NCBI GenBank assembly: GCA_029207755.1
Contig: JARCOQ010000008.1
Location: 24,665,021-24,729,020, forward strand
Direction of reading: 5' to 3'
Length of the DNA stretch: 64,000 bases
Source: Chamaea fasciata
Lineage: Eukaryota > Chordata > Aves > Passeriformes > Sylviidae
Shown here: piece after piece, positions 14,586 to 26,536 of the stretch
How positions within the stretch are numbered: position 1 is the stretch's first letter
Layout of the letters: each line of letters begins with the position of its first letter
Notes under the pieces: generated by a model
What the model was told of the DNA's origin: nothing
Database searches by the model: none
The model's input: the letters and a program-made list of their open reading frames with translations, nothing else
Made by a program: the position numbers and the translations under genes

Positions 14586-15381
14586 CTAGCTGGAAAACGG
14601 CAAGGAGAAAACAAGGGAAGGAAGGAAGGCTTCAATCTCCTCACCAAGCCAAGAGAAATTCATCAGCTTGGACTCAAGTCTTCTACAACTAGCCGGGACA
14701 GCTGAGACCAGACTTCTGGCTGAAGTCTGACCAGGAACATCATACCGGGAAATTTTGCTGTAGTCTGGAGCAAAAATACTGGGCAAAGCTTTATGAATTT
14801 TCATGATATTACAGGACATGTAATCCCACACGTTGTCATGCAAGTGAGTGCAGTGCACTGTGTCAATGTTGTAGACATCCCACATCACAAGGAAAAGCTG
14901 CAAGGAGGCACAAATACACCTCTCTAAAATTGCCTCCAGCGAGTAAGGTGTTGAAAATATTATATATTTCAAGGGCAGAGCATTAGAAATACCCTCAACC
15001 CACCTGAGCTGGTTTATCTGCAGAAAACTGTAAGAAAAAGCAGGGATATCTACACAGTCCAATTCCCACCAGTGCTTTGTGTCACTCTCAATTACAGTCC
15101 AGAATGAAATACCAAGAAATCGTTCCTTGCAGCCGGCAGAATTAATGGGATCTTTCACTACAGAGAGCACCAGGCAGTGAACTTGTTCCCTTACCAGCCA
15201 AGAGACACAGTGCAGCTTTCTTCAGAATAAAAGCTGCAATGTCAGAGGACAGTTCAAGGCTTATAAAAGTGACCTGATGTCTCCCAGTATTCCACTCCAT
15301 AACAAAGGCATGTAATTCCTGATCCTTTCCTTTCTTAAACAATTTATTTCTGCCAGAAGCTGATGCAACAAGAGACTTCAT
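14586..15381 (-). other. Two overlapping open frames inside IGFBP2 intron 1, status unresolved
   Basis: On the minus strand an open frame from 15381 to about 15145 (starting MKSLVASASGRNK) overlaps a second, frame-shifted one that runs to 14586 and includes LVKDPINS-like and HLHDNVWDYMSCN stretches. The second frame reads through about 195 codons. Both are rich in hydrophobic and aromatic residues spaced like a folded protein, and a one-base shift near 15200 would join them. This could be a decayed retrocopy. It could equally be chance, since a stop-free run of that length is roughly what 64 kb is expected to give once. I do not recognise a family. The GTAAGG near 15195 resembles a splice donor. 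Confidence 0.2.
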
Positions 15382-18300
15382 CTTCCCACTGGTATCCCAC
15401 TAAATGACATGTCTGGCAAAACACTGAGCAGAAATCAATCAATAACGCAATTACAAAGAGCTGTCAAATGCTGGGCTGCAGCAAAGCTCCGATAACTGAG
15501 CACTAACCCTTTTCTCCTCATGCTTTGCCTAGGATAGCCTTCACATCATGTGTTCTTGTAATTAGGTGTCAGCTCAACGTTTAATGAGGTCACGCTTGGC
15601 CAGTTTGTGAATGAGAAAGACCTTCCAGCTTGCTGGCAGTGACTGCTGAAAGTAGGCAGAGATGTTTTAGTCAGACTTGGTCTACTGAAGGTAGTTTGGC
15701 TTTGTGAAAAGAATAATAAGACTAGATTTGAAATCTGATAAATTGGCAGAAAACTCATCCTTCCAGAAAAGTGAAGATTCAGTTGGGTAAGCTTTTTATC
15801 ATGGCTCTGCGGGTCCAAACAAAGACCAAGACCCGTATGACAGAGCATGAGAATGTGCACAGCTAAGAAGGTGGCACACGGCTGCCACGACATCAGCTCA
15901 GCAGAATAATTTGCACAATATGTTAGAACCACTAGCAAGGATTTTTCCTTCTCTCACAAGTCCGCAACAGGACCATGCACCATGGTCAGCCTCCCAGTCC
16001 CACAGCACACTCAGCACACCCATGAGGCACCACGTTGGCGCACACAGGTACTACAGCTCCCTCCCCCAGGAAGACATGGGGCACTAATACAGGCCTCAGG
16101 ACAAACCTGCCCCTTCTGGCAGATGCAGTCAGAGAGGACAAGTTGGAAAGCCAAGCACAATGTGTTCAGTATGTGCTGCTAAAGGACACTGTCACAGGGG
16201 CACTGATTCCGGCAGCACCTCCCCAAGGGAGAGCCGGGATGAAGATGGGTGAAATCGACAGTGGAAGTGCAAGCAATTGCAATAGATTTGCATCTAACAC
16301 AGAAAGGGTCTGCTAAGCAGACACTTGATCACAGCTATGTATCTCACCCCAATTCAAGGAAAGAAAACAGGAATTCTTATGCCTTAAAGCTCAGTACAAC
16401 ACCAAGCTCACCTTTCCTTCTGTAACAGAAATGCTTTATTACAGCATTTTTACAGTCTACCTTGGCCTTCCTCTTACTCTGTCTGCTTAGAGCAAAAGAT
16501 CTTCCCTGAAGGAGTCCCAGCAGGAAAGGCAGATGTTACTATGCTCAGAAAGCTTAGAATTGTCCAATCCAAACAGAAACACAAAAAATCCACCAAGGAA
16601 ACTACTGTTTCTCCTAGCTCCATAGCTCAGAACACATGACCAGGAAAAGCAGGTACAGGAATGCTGCTGGCTGCTGGGATGAAACCCTGCCTTCACAAAT
16701 CCAGTTGTGTTTGTGGATAACAGAAACAGCTGCCCATTGGGCAGATAAATTAGACCCAGATGATACTGCAGCCAGGTCATGTACAGAGCCACACACAAAG
16801 ACACCTCTCACATTCCAGTTTTCACTGTTTTGCCTCCTGAATTGTTTATCTCAGCTCAATTCCTGGATGTGGATAAAACAAACGACATGCACTTTCTCAC
16901 AGACGGGGCTTCTTGGTGTTCCCTTGACAAATACTATACTCTGTGACTATAAGCCTGAAATCCAGAGGAAAGGAAACAACTGCAAAGGGCAAGAAGGAAA
17001 CAGATCATTTGCCAAGGGACAGCATGAAAACACATTTCTGCTTTGAGTCAGAGCCTTGAAATCTTCCCAGGCTTCTCCCTCCCTTCCAAACCACCATTTT
17101 CACACCAGCAGCAATCTCACCACGGCAAACTCCAGTGGGACTGTGGCAGGGGGTAGCATCATTTTCAAGAAGCCACTTCACAAAGGTGTTATTTACTGTC
17201 TCAATACTTGAAAGATGACCAGGTTAGCTCTTGACCAGACACAGCTGCCACGAACAAGCGTGAAGACCTGGTCCACCTACTGGCAAAGCCCACAGGCAAT
17301 GAGGACAGATGAGCTGTGTGGTTTTCTCATTCATCTATCATTCCTACAGCTGTTACTAATTGCATTTGGCTTTTAATAACTTCTTCCAAGGCAAGAACTG
17401 TGCAGATGTTCAGCTTATCCTGGCCAGAGCCGCTGTAGTGGCTATGGACATATTAACACACTTCCTGTGGATTTGGTTCTGGTAGGCAGCTTCCCTGGCG
17501 TGTGGTAATGCCCAAGCTTGCACAAGCCAGGCTGAAAGCCTGGTTGCTGCACTCGTAACCAACCTCACTCTTGCTCATATGCTTCCAGCACAGGGGGACA
17601 CTCACAGCCTGGCTGTCCTCTACTCCTCACCCACGTTTTAGCAACACATTTACTACTTTCAGGACAATCACTACTGCATTGGACCCACCAACTTGACTGA
17701 CAGGGTCAGAAGTTGTGGGGGAAGAAGGACAGATATACATATGCACATGCAGTCATGAAGGATGCTTCATTTCCTTATAAAAGCAGGAGAAAAGCAGAAG
17801 TCTTCCTGGCAATTCAGTAGAAATTAAAAATGCATTCATGGCATTACTGGCATGGTTTTCAAGTTGCTGTTAAAATTCCAGTTACATTATGCTACCTCCA
17901 ACCTCAGAGTCGTCTGCGTTTTCAAGCAATACATTAAACTGTCTTTTAGCAGCTGCCTGCCAAGGGGAAATGAAGGTTTTGACATCTGACCTGTAAGGAA
18001 GGATGTGTGGCATTTGGAGCTACCCAAATAAGGATTTTAGTTGGATGCTAAAACAAGCAGTGTTTTTAACAGTTAACTATTTTGACGCTGTTTTTGTGTC
18101 ATGGAAGTTCAAAGTGGAGACCCTGGTCAGGTGAGTAAGGCAACCCCAACCCTTCAAGTTTAAATTTGCTTGGAGCCACATTCTTTGCACATCTCTCTTT
18201 CCCTTTGGAAAGGTTACTTTGCACTGGCATGGACTGAAAAACACATTCGTTTTAATAAGCAAGGGGGATTTCATAGCAGAACTCATTAGCTAGCAGTGGG

Positions 18301-19039
18301 TTCTGAGACATATCCCACTAAATTAGCACAAGTATCCCAACAACAAAATAATACTACAAACACAATTGAACTGAGCTGGCAAAGGGAAAAAAAATCTCGT
18401 AACTGGTCAGCTTTGAACAGTGACTCAAGAACCATTTTTTTCAAAGTGGAACAAGTTTTATTCCTAGGATCTTGTCTCCATGAGGAGAAAATATGTTTTT
18501 TAGCTATTCTCATCGTTTGAGCAAGACGATCTAGGGCATTTGTTGACATAATTGAGATCTGCCCTGTTCCACCTCTTAGCATAAGTTCCCACCTGGGAGC
18601 AGCACTTGGCATCCTGCTGTGCACCCTGCTGCACCTTGAGTAAGTTCAGGTCATTGATCTGACACTTGTTTTCTAGGGCTGGCTTGCAGCAGGACTATCT
18701 CCTGAACCAGACTGAATAAACTGAGAGTTGAACCCAGCAGAAGGAAGGGCAAAGGACATGGGAGCTGAAAGCTGGACAACACCACACAAGCACCTGATTC
18801 CAGTTCATCATGGTTAAAACGGAAGGCAGGATCCCCACCCTCTGGCTGAGATTGGAGAAGTTGAAAGACCCCAGTGGTACCTAAAATGCCTCTCAGATCA
18901 CATGGTGTCTACCAGACCCATATGGCCACCTTAGGCCTGTTTTGAATAGAAGGTGGCTGCAGGGACTGAGACATTTTCTGCCAGGACACAGACTAACACA
19001 ATGAAAAGACAGTCCTCATCCTGCTCCCTGTGTCCTGGA

Positions 19040-19115
19040 GGACACTGGGCACGTCATTTACTCCATCTGCAAAACACCATGATAATCTTGCTGAGGTGCT
19101 GAGAGAATAAAGAGG
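19040..19115 (+). repeat. Possible MIR-like SINE relic
   Basis: The order of words (gggcacgtcattta, ctccatctgcaaaac, atgataat, then aggtgctgagagaataaa) resembles the core and 3' part of the ancient amniote MIR SINE. Divergence is high and the call rests on visual similarity only. Confidence 0.25.
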
Positions 19116-22100
19116 CTCAATACCAGCAGGAGCTCTGTGAGCTCTGCACACACAGTAACAACCCTGTCCCCAAGTCAGGCAGCTCCAGTCAAAAGTACGG
19201 GAATTTGTTACACCATTACCTGAAACAAACTGCAATGGAATGTGGTCCAGAGGCACGAAACTACCTAAAAGTAGACTCATCCCTGCAGATGCTGAGTCTC
19301 CACCTCACTCCCACCACTGAAGGGGGTTGATGCACTCGCCTCCCCAGGGAGGGCAGCAGTTCTCAGACTGATTTCCACAGACTGCTGCTGTCTTGTTCCA
19401 ACATTCCCAACATCTCCAAAATACCCAAAGCCTCTTGTGCAATGAGCAACATCCCCTGCTTCTTAGCTGCATGGTGGTTTATGTTACTTTCCGCCTACAA
19501 CCATTTCAGGATTGGCTCTACAGACCTTAGTGGAAGACTAAACAATGCTGGAGCCATAGCAGGAGAATTTGCAGAGTTTTATTCCTTGTTTCATTTGGGC
19601 AATCCTTCTGCCTCTCATCAGGGACAAAAAACTTGCCAACCTCTTAATTTAGGAATAGCACGAGCTCTGCATTCCAGTCCTGAATCAGCCAAAGGAGCCT
19701 TTTCAAGCTGGAAAAGGGAAAAAGGGTAAATACTTTAAAGCACATTTAAAAAAAAAAAAAAAGGCACCACAAAACCAACCACACCAAAAAAACCCTCAAC
19801 ACCTGCTTTTTGCAGGCAAAAACTTGCTCTTGGGGCACTCTTGAAACTGGCTTAACATCAGCATTTGAAAGCAAATTCCAGTCCCTGCTCTTTTGGGTGC
19901 CAGAGTGCTTTCCCTGTCACTGCTTAAAACGAAAAGCAAACTAAGCTCCCTCATATATGTTTAGCAAGCACAGTGCAGATGGGATCAAAGATGAGAGTCT
20001 GAAGAGAAGAGTATCAAGGGAAGCTTGGCAGATTCGGATTTTGTTTTTATTGTGGGTTTGGTTATTTTGGTTTGGTTGGGATTTTTTTTTTCCTAATGGC
20101 TACAACAACCTGTTAAAAGTTTTGTAATCTGAAGAGTGTAAACCCTTTTGGATGTCCAAGTTCTTCTGCCAAGACATGCTCAACTGTGAATATTCCAGCC
20201 GCATGTTTCACATCACGCTGGTTAAGGATGTGCCAGTATTTTTATTATTCACCCCCTATGGATATTGCAGAGCACCACATACATTATAGGGTTCTTAAAC
20301 TGGACTATTTATATCTGTGTGTATTACCCACAGAGATACAATCAAATAAATCACACCCATTGTAAAGGAATAAAGATAATCAAATCAAGCAAAATATTGA
20401 GTCAAGTTAACGTAATTCTGAATTAAAGTCAATAAAGGAAAAAAAGAAGTACTAACTCAGAAAATCACCTCTTAGCCCATCACTGCAATGCCCTCCACCC
20501 AGCCCAGCTTTTTGTAAAAGCATAAGCCTGGAAGTCAGTGCCAAATTCCTTAAATCTAAATGCCCTTGGCTTCGAGAGTCTAAAATTCATTCCCTTGACA
20601 CTCATATTCTGTAATCACAGAAGATTTTGCATCAACATTGTTCTCCAGAGTCCTAGCTCCCCACAGCCCTTCACAGCTGGGCAAGGGAGCAGGGATAGGA
20701 GAGTGGACAGGAGTGGGAAGAACAGCAGTCACAGCCTCGCTGTGCATAGTAGCAGCTTGAAACGTGCAACGCTTTCCATGCTGCTGTTTTTCCTTTACTC
20801 CACTCTCTCCATCTCTCCTCCCCGAGCGGAGCAGCGTGCACAGGTACCCGGAGCAGCATGCACAGGTACCTGGCTGCATTCCCATCCTCACGGAGAGGGA
20901 AGCCAAGAGGTACAGCCCTGTTCAGAGCACTTTTAAACAAAGCCTCAAGAGGGAAGGGAGGGAATTCAAAGTCGTGCTGCTGAACTAGTTATGCAAACAG
21001 GGTCAAGAGCCCAAGTCATAGCCAGGGGAGCAAAACCAGCAAGGCAGCAGAAGTCAAGGACGGGTGATTACAAAGGAGAAAGTGCTAGTTTCTATTTCAG
21101 AGCTAATTTGTCAATTCTCAACATTTCACGAAAAAGGAAAGAGCTTGCAGTTGATCGCATGGGAGAGGAGGCATTAACAAAACCCAGCACTGCTATATCA
21201 GCAGCCCGAAAAGCGCTCCCTCCCACGGCAATCGCAGCAACAGGTCAGGAGCCTGTTGACGTCCCCGGCCCCGGGGATGTGTCCCCGGGACACGCTCCTC
21301 TTGTCCCTGCACCCACGTCCCGGAGCAGGGGGGCCTGAGAGGGCCAGGACCCCCACGGGAGCTGGCAGAGGTCACCTCATCTCCAAGGCGGACTCTGCTG
21401 GAAGGGTGGCCATAGGGAACAGGTTCCTCACACAGCAGGGACCCTGCAGTCCCTCAGCTTCCCCCATCCCCACCAGGCCTCCCACACCACCTCTCTCCAC
21501 ATCTCTGGGGCATGCATTACCCTTCAGGGTGGTTTCACTCCTCCACTAAACACGAATCTGAACGTTCACTTCTCTCTGTTGCCCAAAGGACCTTCCCCAC
21601 CCCGCAGCTGGATCTCCCCAAAGTTCACATCGATCTGTTTCCATGGTGTTTTGTTGTTTTGTTTGTTTGGGTTTTTTTCCCAAAAAGACCACAACCTCCA
21701 TCCTGCACCCAGGAGCAGACCCTGCATCCGCCCCCCCCCTCCCCCCGTTACATTCCACCCCTGGGATTCCTGTTCCATACCAAGGAAACCTCTCTAACCC
21801 CCGAAGTAATTGCACCCCCAAATATCCCATTTTGCCCAGCTCAGGGATGTGTCCCCCCTCCAGCGCCCCTCTCATTCCTTTCCTCTTTGTGCTTCCCTGG
21901 ACTTACTCTCTCTCCTCTCCCGCAGGGATCCCCCTTGTCTGCCCTCCCGCGGCGTCGCTCTGCCCCGGGAAGACCCCCTTGAGGCCACCCTTCAGGATTC
22001 CTTTGTCCCCTGGACGTCCCGGCACCCCGGCGCTGCCCGGCACACGTTCCCGAGTGCGCGGTGTCCAGCGCCCACCTGTCCCCAGTGTCCGGTACCCGGT

Positions 22101-22277
22101 GAGCGCTGCACGGTGCTGCACTGTCCCCACTGCCCGTCCGGTCCCCAGTCCCAGGTCCCCGGCGCGCAGCGCCCGGTCCCTGGCGCGCCGCGCAGAGCGC
22201 TCGGTGCCCCGTCCCCGGTGCGCGGCTCTGGGCGCGCCGTGCCGGACCCGCGGAGGCCGGGGCCGGGCGCTGCTCAC

Positions 22278-22677
22278 CTGCGGGGCGCTCAGCGCTGGCG
22301 CCGTACTCGGCCGTGTCGCGGCGGCGGGCGCAGGTGCCCTGTCCCTGCACCAGGGCTTGCAGGGGCAGCTCGGCGCCGGGGTCGGGGTAGCAGCGCAAGC
22401 CGGCGGCGCAGCGCGGCGTGTAGACACCGCACGCCTCGGCCTCCAGGCGGGCGCACACCGGGCAGCAGCCGCAGCCCGGCTCCCGCACCAGCTCGGGGCA
22501 GGGCGGGCGGGCGGCCGGGGGGCAGGCGGCCAGGCGCTCCGCCGTGCAGGGCGGGCAGCGGAACAGCACCTCGGGCAGCGCCGGCCCCGCCAGCGCCAGC
22601 GCCGCCGCCGCCGCCGCCACCAGCAGCCGCGGCCAGGCGGCCCGCGCCGCGCCGCGCCCGACCCCGCCGAGCGCCAT
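22278..22677 (-). CDS. IGFBP2: IGFBP2 exon 1 (coding part): insulin-like growth factor-binding protein 2, N-terminal domain
   Basis: The product is a secreted carrier that binds IGF-I and IGF-II and modulates their access to receptors. The ATG is at 22677. Coding runs 400 nt (133 codons plus one base) to a consensus donor, GCAG|GTGAGC, with GT at 22277-22276, leaving a phase-1 junction. Residues 1 to about 35 form a signal peptide whose hydrophobic core is an alanine/leucine run (residues 18-30). The mature part begins near VLFRCPPC and carries 12 cysteines (41, 44, 52, 60, 69, 71, 72, 75, 83, 90, 96, 116). Residues 68-75 are GCGCCPVC, the hallmark IGFBP motif. The [10 protein letters not shown] block and the GTCARR tail also fit the IGFBP N-domain, and the sequence closely resembles avian IGFBP2 as I remember it rather than IGFBP5. 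The linker and thyroglobulin-type C-domain exons are outside the window or unseen. Confidence 0.94.
22601..22618. repeat. (GCC)6 trinucleotide repeat in the IGFBP2 signal-peptide coding region
   Basis: Six uninterrupted GCC units on the plus strand read as GCG codons on the minus strand. They encode the alanine run at residues 21-26, in the hydrophobic core of the IGFBP2 signal peptide. Confidence 0.9.
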
Positions 22678-22780
22678 GGCGGGACTGACGGCGGCGGGGC
22701 CGGCAGGTGGACGCGCCGCTCGGCCCCCCGGCGGGGCGGCGCGGGGCGGAGAGGAAAGGAGCGGAACCAGGCGGCGTGGC

Positions 22781-22892
22781 GCGGCACGGCACGGCGAGGC
22801 ACGGCACAGCACGGCGAGGCACTGCACGGCTCGGCACGGCTCGCCGCGGAGTCGGGCAGAGCGGGGCTGAGCGGAGCTGAGCGGGGCCGGGC
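22781..22892. repeat. GGCAC/GGCGA short-unit tandem repeat, then a GAGCGGRGCT-type repeat, upstream of the IGFBP2 ATG
   Basis: From 22781 to about 22844 the sequence is built of imperfect five-base units (ggcac, ggcga and variants). From about 22857 to 22892 it continues as imperfect repeats of gagcggggct. The block lies 100-215 bp upstream of the IGFBP2 start codon, in the promoter or 5'UTR. Confidence 0.75.
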
Positions 22893-25800
22893 GCGCCGCC
22901 CGCTGCTGGGTCCTAGAGCCGCCCCCGCGCCCGCCCCCGGTCCCCCGCGGGGGTCGGGGCTGTCCCTCCCGGTGGGGAGCAGGGATCAGACCCAGAGTGG
23001 GCTGGGGCAGCCGCACACAAGACTGGGGATGACCCAAAGAGGAGCTGTGGAGTCTGACCGACACTGGGCGAGGGCCTACTGCAGTGGGACACAAGGTGTC
23101 CCTTTGCGGACGGGGGTCAGTCCCGCCGAATACAGCGGGGACAAACACAAAAGGAGTCAAGACACGCCTCACAGAGACACCTTGAACAGGGAGGGATGGA
23201 GATCCCACTCCACCAGAGGGCTGGGGTCGTGCCTCACAGCAACACCCTGTGCTGGGAGAGGGGGAACTGGATGATCTCCACATCCCCAAAAACGAAGAGA
23301 GCTGGCGGGCTAAGCAAGGGCCCACTCTTACCCCACTGGCAAAAAAGTGCCAGGCCTGGCACAAGAAGCCACACTTCAGTCCAGGTGCCACCATGGGAAT
23401 GGGGACAAGCACCTGGACTCAGGGTCAGTCCCAGCACCCAGTTGTTCACCAGATGTTGGTCCAGGGAGCCACCATGCCTCCATGGGAACAGAACCCTGCA
23501 GTAGGGTGAGACCTCTTGGAGACCTAGGGCTCCATGCCCCTAGGGATGCCCGATGTCTCCAGCCTGGCTGCCCATAGGGTATTTTGCCCCCTGATCAAAG
23601 CTGCCTGCAGCTGACTCAGCATCACCCTTGTGGCACTGCCTCACGAGGGTGACCGAAAGTGGAGTACAAACAGAGGCACAGAGGTCCCTGGGCTTTGGGG
23701 TTGTGGTATGAAAAGCCCATTTCAAACCCTATCACACTCCTTTTCCTGCTGCTCGACTGTCACAGGCTACATAGATTTTAACTACAACGGGTAGTACATA
23801 GAGGTGACTTTTTTTTTTTTTTCTTTAAAAAATAGTAACAAAGTCAAGGGAATGCAACTGAGCTAAAGAAGCTGGAAAATTCAGTTAATATCTTTGTGGG
23901 GTGTATGTTTAAAGTCAGGCAGTGAGGCAGCCTGAGTTCCCTCAGCCACAAGAAAAAGGACAGCTTTGAAGCATTTAAAATTTGCTGGTGTAATTTTTTG
24001 TTGTTCTGGTTTTAGTTTTTTTCAAATTAAGAAAAATGCAGAATGCTGCTGTTGACAACTTGCGCGACACAACTTTTGGCACGGGATTACTCACTGCTCT
24101 GGAGTTATACAACAACATGTTTGTGAGATTGATGACTGCAGGGTTGGTTGATGGACTGCAGCGTTCAGCATGCTCTGTGAAATCTGTGATACGTCCTGGG
24201 ATTGAGTATGCAGTCCCATCCTGGTCCCTGGGTCTTCCCAAACAATAACTCAGGTTTTACAAGAGTTTAATCAAGCATGGTCCCTTTCTCTGGCTGCCTG
24301 TCATGCTGCAGATACCTCGCCATAGAGGAACTACCCACTTGCTTTAATTTTTAAAACACACCATTACTTGTTTGCACCTTGCTTAAGCTGGACACCGATT
24401 TTAACCAGCCCTATTTCACTTTGGAAAGTATCCAGTTGGTTTTGGGGTCCCTGTGGCAGCGGTACTCATTGCTCTGAGTGCAGGGGACTCTGAAATTCCA
24501 AGCCAACAAACATGTTCCCCTGAATTTTACAAGCAAATAATGGAGAGATTTTTATTCTGCTTCATGTTACAAAATGTCTTTTTATATTACAGAGCCCAAA
24601 TTTTAGCCTGGGCAACTTGAGAAAGTCTCTTCCAGAAGACAAAAAAATAAATGCAGTAAAAAAGCCCAGCACAGGATTTGCAATTGTTACTCCCACAAAT
24701 CTCAAAGTGGGAAAATAGGATGCACAGCCCTGCATACCAGCAGCCCTTCAAAAGCCTCCCTTTTAAACAGATTTCCCAGCAGATGTTCAATTGAAAATGG
24801 AGCAAATTATTTTCACTGCACAGTTACAACTTCTCAGGGATAGCGGGAAGGAGGCTCTTGGTACCTTTTTTATGATCTGCTGTTGACTTCACTAATGACT
24901 CACATTTAGTTCCAATGAGATATTTTCATATGACTAATGAATCTATATTTGGAGGCATAAGAGGGTTTGGCTAATTATCTGTTGCAGTCAGTTAAATATT
25001 CCAAGTATTCAAAGTAGGTTTTCTTCCAGTGGCAAATCTTATGCCCTCACAGTCTGTCTTCTGGTGCTTTAAAAGAGCCCAGAACTTTGACTCGCACCAA
25101 GCTGACATCTGGGTTTCTGCATGTGTAAGCACAAGAGATGGCCTGAACTTAATTATACAGCGAACCAATCCTGCGTTTTTCAGGTGGCCAAAAGGTCATT
25201 GCCCAAGGGACGATTTAAACCTGATTTTTCAACACGCACTTGATGCTTGCAGTGGCCCATTTTGCTGGGGGCATTTACTGGGGTGCCATTAATAACTCCT
25301 GGCAGGGGCAAATTCCTTCTAAGCACCGTTGTGTAGGCTGCTCGTGCACAAATCATTTTTCCACAGGGAGGGCTGGAAATCTGATGAGAGAAGGGAAGGT
25401 AGAGAGGAGGGGGGAGGGAAGGGGCTCCACTGGCTCAGCTGCCTGAATTGCAGAAGGACATTAAACATAATGATCCTGTAGGGAAAGAAACCGTACGCAG
25501 CTCAGATGTGGGAACGAGCCAGGATTTCCTGCTCATATGCCTCTTTAGTAGGTGCTCGGGCTGCTCTCCCTCTTTTATCGCCGTCATTTTCTTTGTCTGC
25601 CACTGAAGCAATAACACCGGTGCAGATACAATGGATCAGATGTTCCCCCTACCCCTGCTGCTGCAGCCCTGGGCTGGGAGACCTCTCTGTGCTGCTCTCC
25701 AACTCCAGCAGAACAATAAAGAAGATTTTACAGCTGTTGTGGGGATGGGGGGAGGCAGGGAGGCAGAGGGAAACAGCTTGAGTGCCCGTGGCCAGCTATA

Positions 25801-26079
25801 ATTTCTCCAGTGGGTCTTTGCTGACAGTTTTAGGATTAACAAGTGAGCTCTGTTCCCAGGCATTTACCCCTCTGGATAAGCTGGCCTGTTTGTTCTCAAG
25901 GGTTTATTTTACCCTACAAAATATGGCATTGCCAAACAGATGTACGCTTGTTCCTAGAAAGGCAAGTTATAGCTGAAGCTGCATCTCACACAGGCTTTAG
26001 CCCTTGGAATTGTTTGGAAATGCTACAGTATTCCTCCGACCCTTTTCAGGGCAGTTTTTTCCCACAGACGTGCTGGTTG

Positions 26080-26153
26080 ATTCCTTTATGGCTCTGTCCT
26101 TTGTCAAGGATGAATTAGGAAAAATAAACTCACAAACAAAAAGTGGAGGCCCA
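26080..26153 (+). repeat. Left arm of a 74-bp inverted repeat
   Basis: It begins attcctttatggctctgtcc and runs to gtggaggccca. It matches the reverse complement of 26463-26536 at 71 of 74 positions with no gaps. The spacer is 309 bp and contains a run of 22 G. Confidence 0.93.
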
Positions 26154-26280
26154 GCACAGAGATCCTCTTGCTCCCAATGATTAAGAAGTATTTTACAGCT
26201 CCGAGTGAGTGGGGAGGGGAAACAAAGTGCCCTTCTGCCTTTTTCTTTCCCTCATTTTTTCTTCATGGGTAATAGACCAT

Positions 26281-26302
26281 GGGGGGGGGGGGGGGGGGGG
26301 GG
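26281..26302 (+). repeat. Poly(G) run of 22
   Basis: An uninterrupted G22 is followed at once by an A-rich tract. It lies in the loop between the arms of the 74-bp inverted repeat and is capable of G-quadruplex formation. Confidence 0.95.
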
Positions 26303-26462
26303 AAGAAAAAAAAAAGTCAAGAAGATTTAAAAAGTGTTTTAATTATTTTTAAAGTCCTCTCACACAAAGTGCTTTATGGTGGGTGCTGGAATCCGAGACA
26401 TGGCGAGAGGCAGGTAATGACAAAGGGGTGGCTGTGAGGAGGAAGGTTGGGATTGATGTATT

Positions 26463-26536
26463 TGGGCCTCCACTTTCTGTTTGTGAGTTTATTTTTCCTA
26501 ATTCATCCTTGACAAAGGACAAAGCCATAAAAGAAT
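26463..26536 (-). repeat. Right arm of the 74-bp inverted repeat
   Basis: Its reverse complement begins attcttttatggctttgtcc and ends gtggaggccca. The only differences from the left arm are three substitutions. Similarity stops sharply at both ends. Confidence 0.93.

Larger units (their letters stand above)
1..22277 (-). other. IGFBP2: IGFBP2 intron 1 (partial; continues beyond the left edge)
   Basis: This stretch follows the exon 1 donor of IGFBP2 on the minus strand, so it is read as first intron. I looked on the minus strand for the thyroglobulin type-1 exons (a CWCV-containing exon and the C-terminal exon) and for the linker exon and saw none. A very long first intron is usual for this gene. 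The sequence is mixed-composition non-coding DNA with A-rich tracts (about 2050-2120, 8160-8195, 19745-19765) and a short CpG-rich patch at about 2690-2820. An unresolved pair of open frames lies at 14586-15381. No other gene was seen. That the stretch is intron is inference from gene order and the missing exons; a nested gene cannot be excluded. Confidence 0.7.
21900..23000 (-). promoter_or_regulatory. IGFBP2: CpG island over the IGFBP2 promoter, 5'UTR and exon 1
   Basis: The stretch is extremely GC- and CpG-rich compared with the AT-moderate flanks, and it surrounds the IGFBP2 start codon. Upstream of the ATG on the minus strand there are several GC boxes (GGGGCGG-type, about 22731-22750). 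I see no convincing TATA box, as expected for a CpG-island promoter. Long open frames on both strands here (more than 500 codons) result from the scarcity of AT-rich stop codons. They are not extra genes. Confidence 0.8.

Noticed and set aside
1..22277. Search for IGFBP2 exons 2-4 (linker and thyroglobulin type-1 domain)
   Set aside because: No minus-strand segment with the CWCV motif or the conserved cysteines was seen; they probably lie to the left of the window.
21643..23412. Very long open frames on both strands (over 500 codons) across the IGFBP2 island
   Set aside because: They arise from GC-rich sequence with few stop codons. Only the minus-strand frame between the ATG at 22677 and the donor at 22278 has IGFBP features; the rest reads through intron and promoter.
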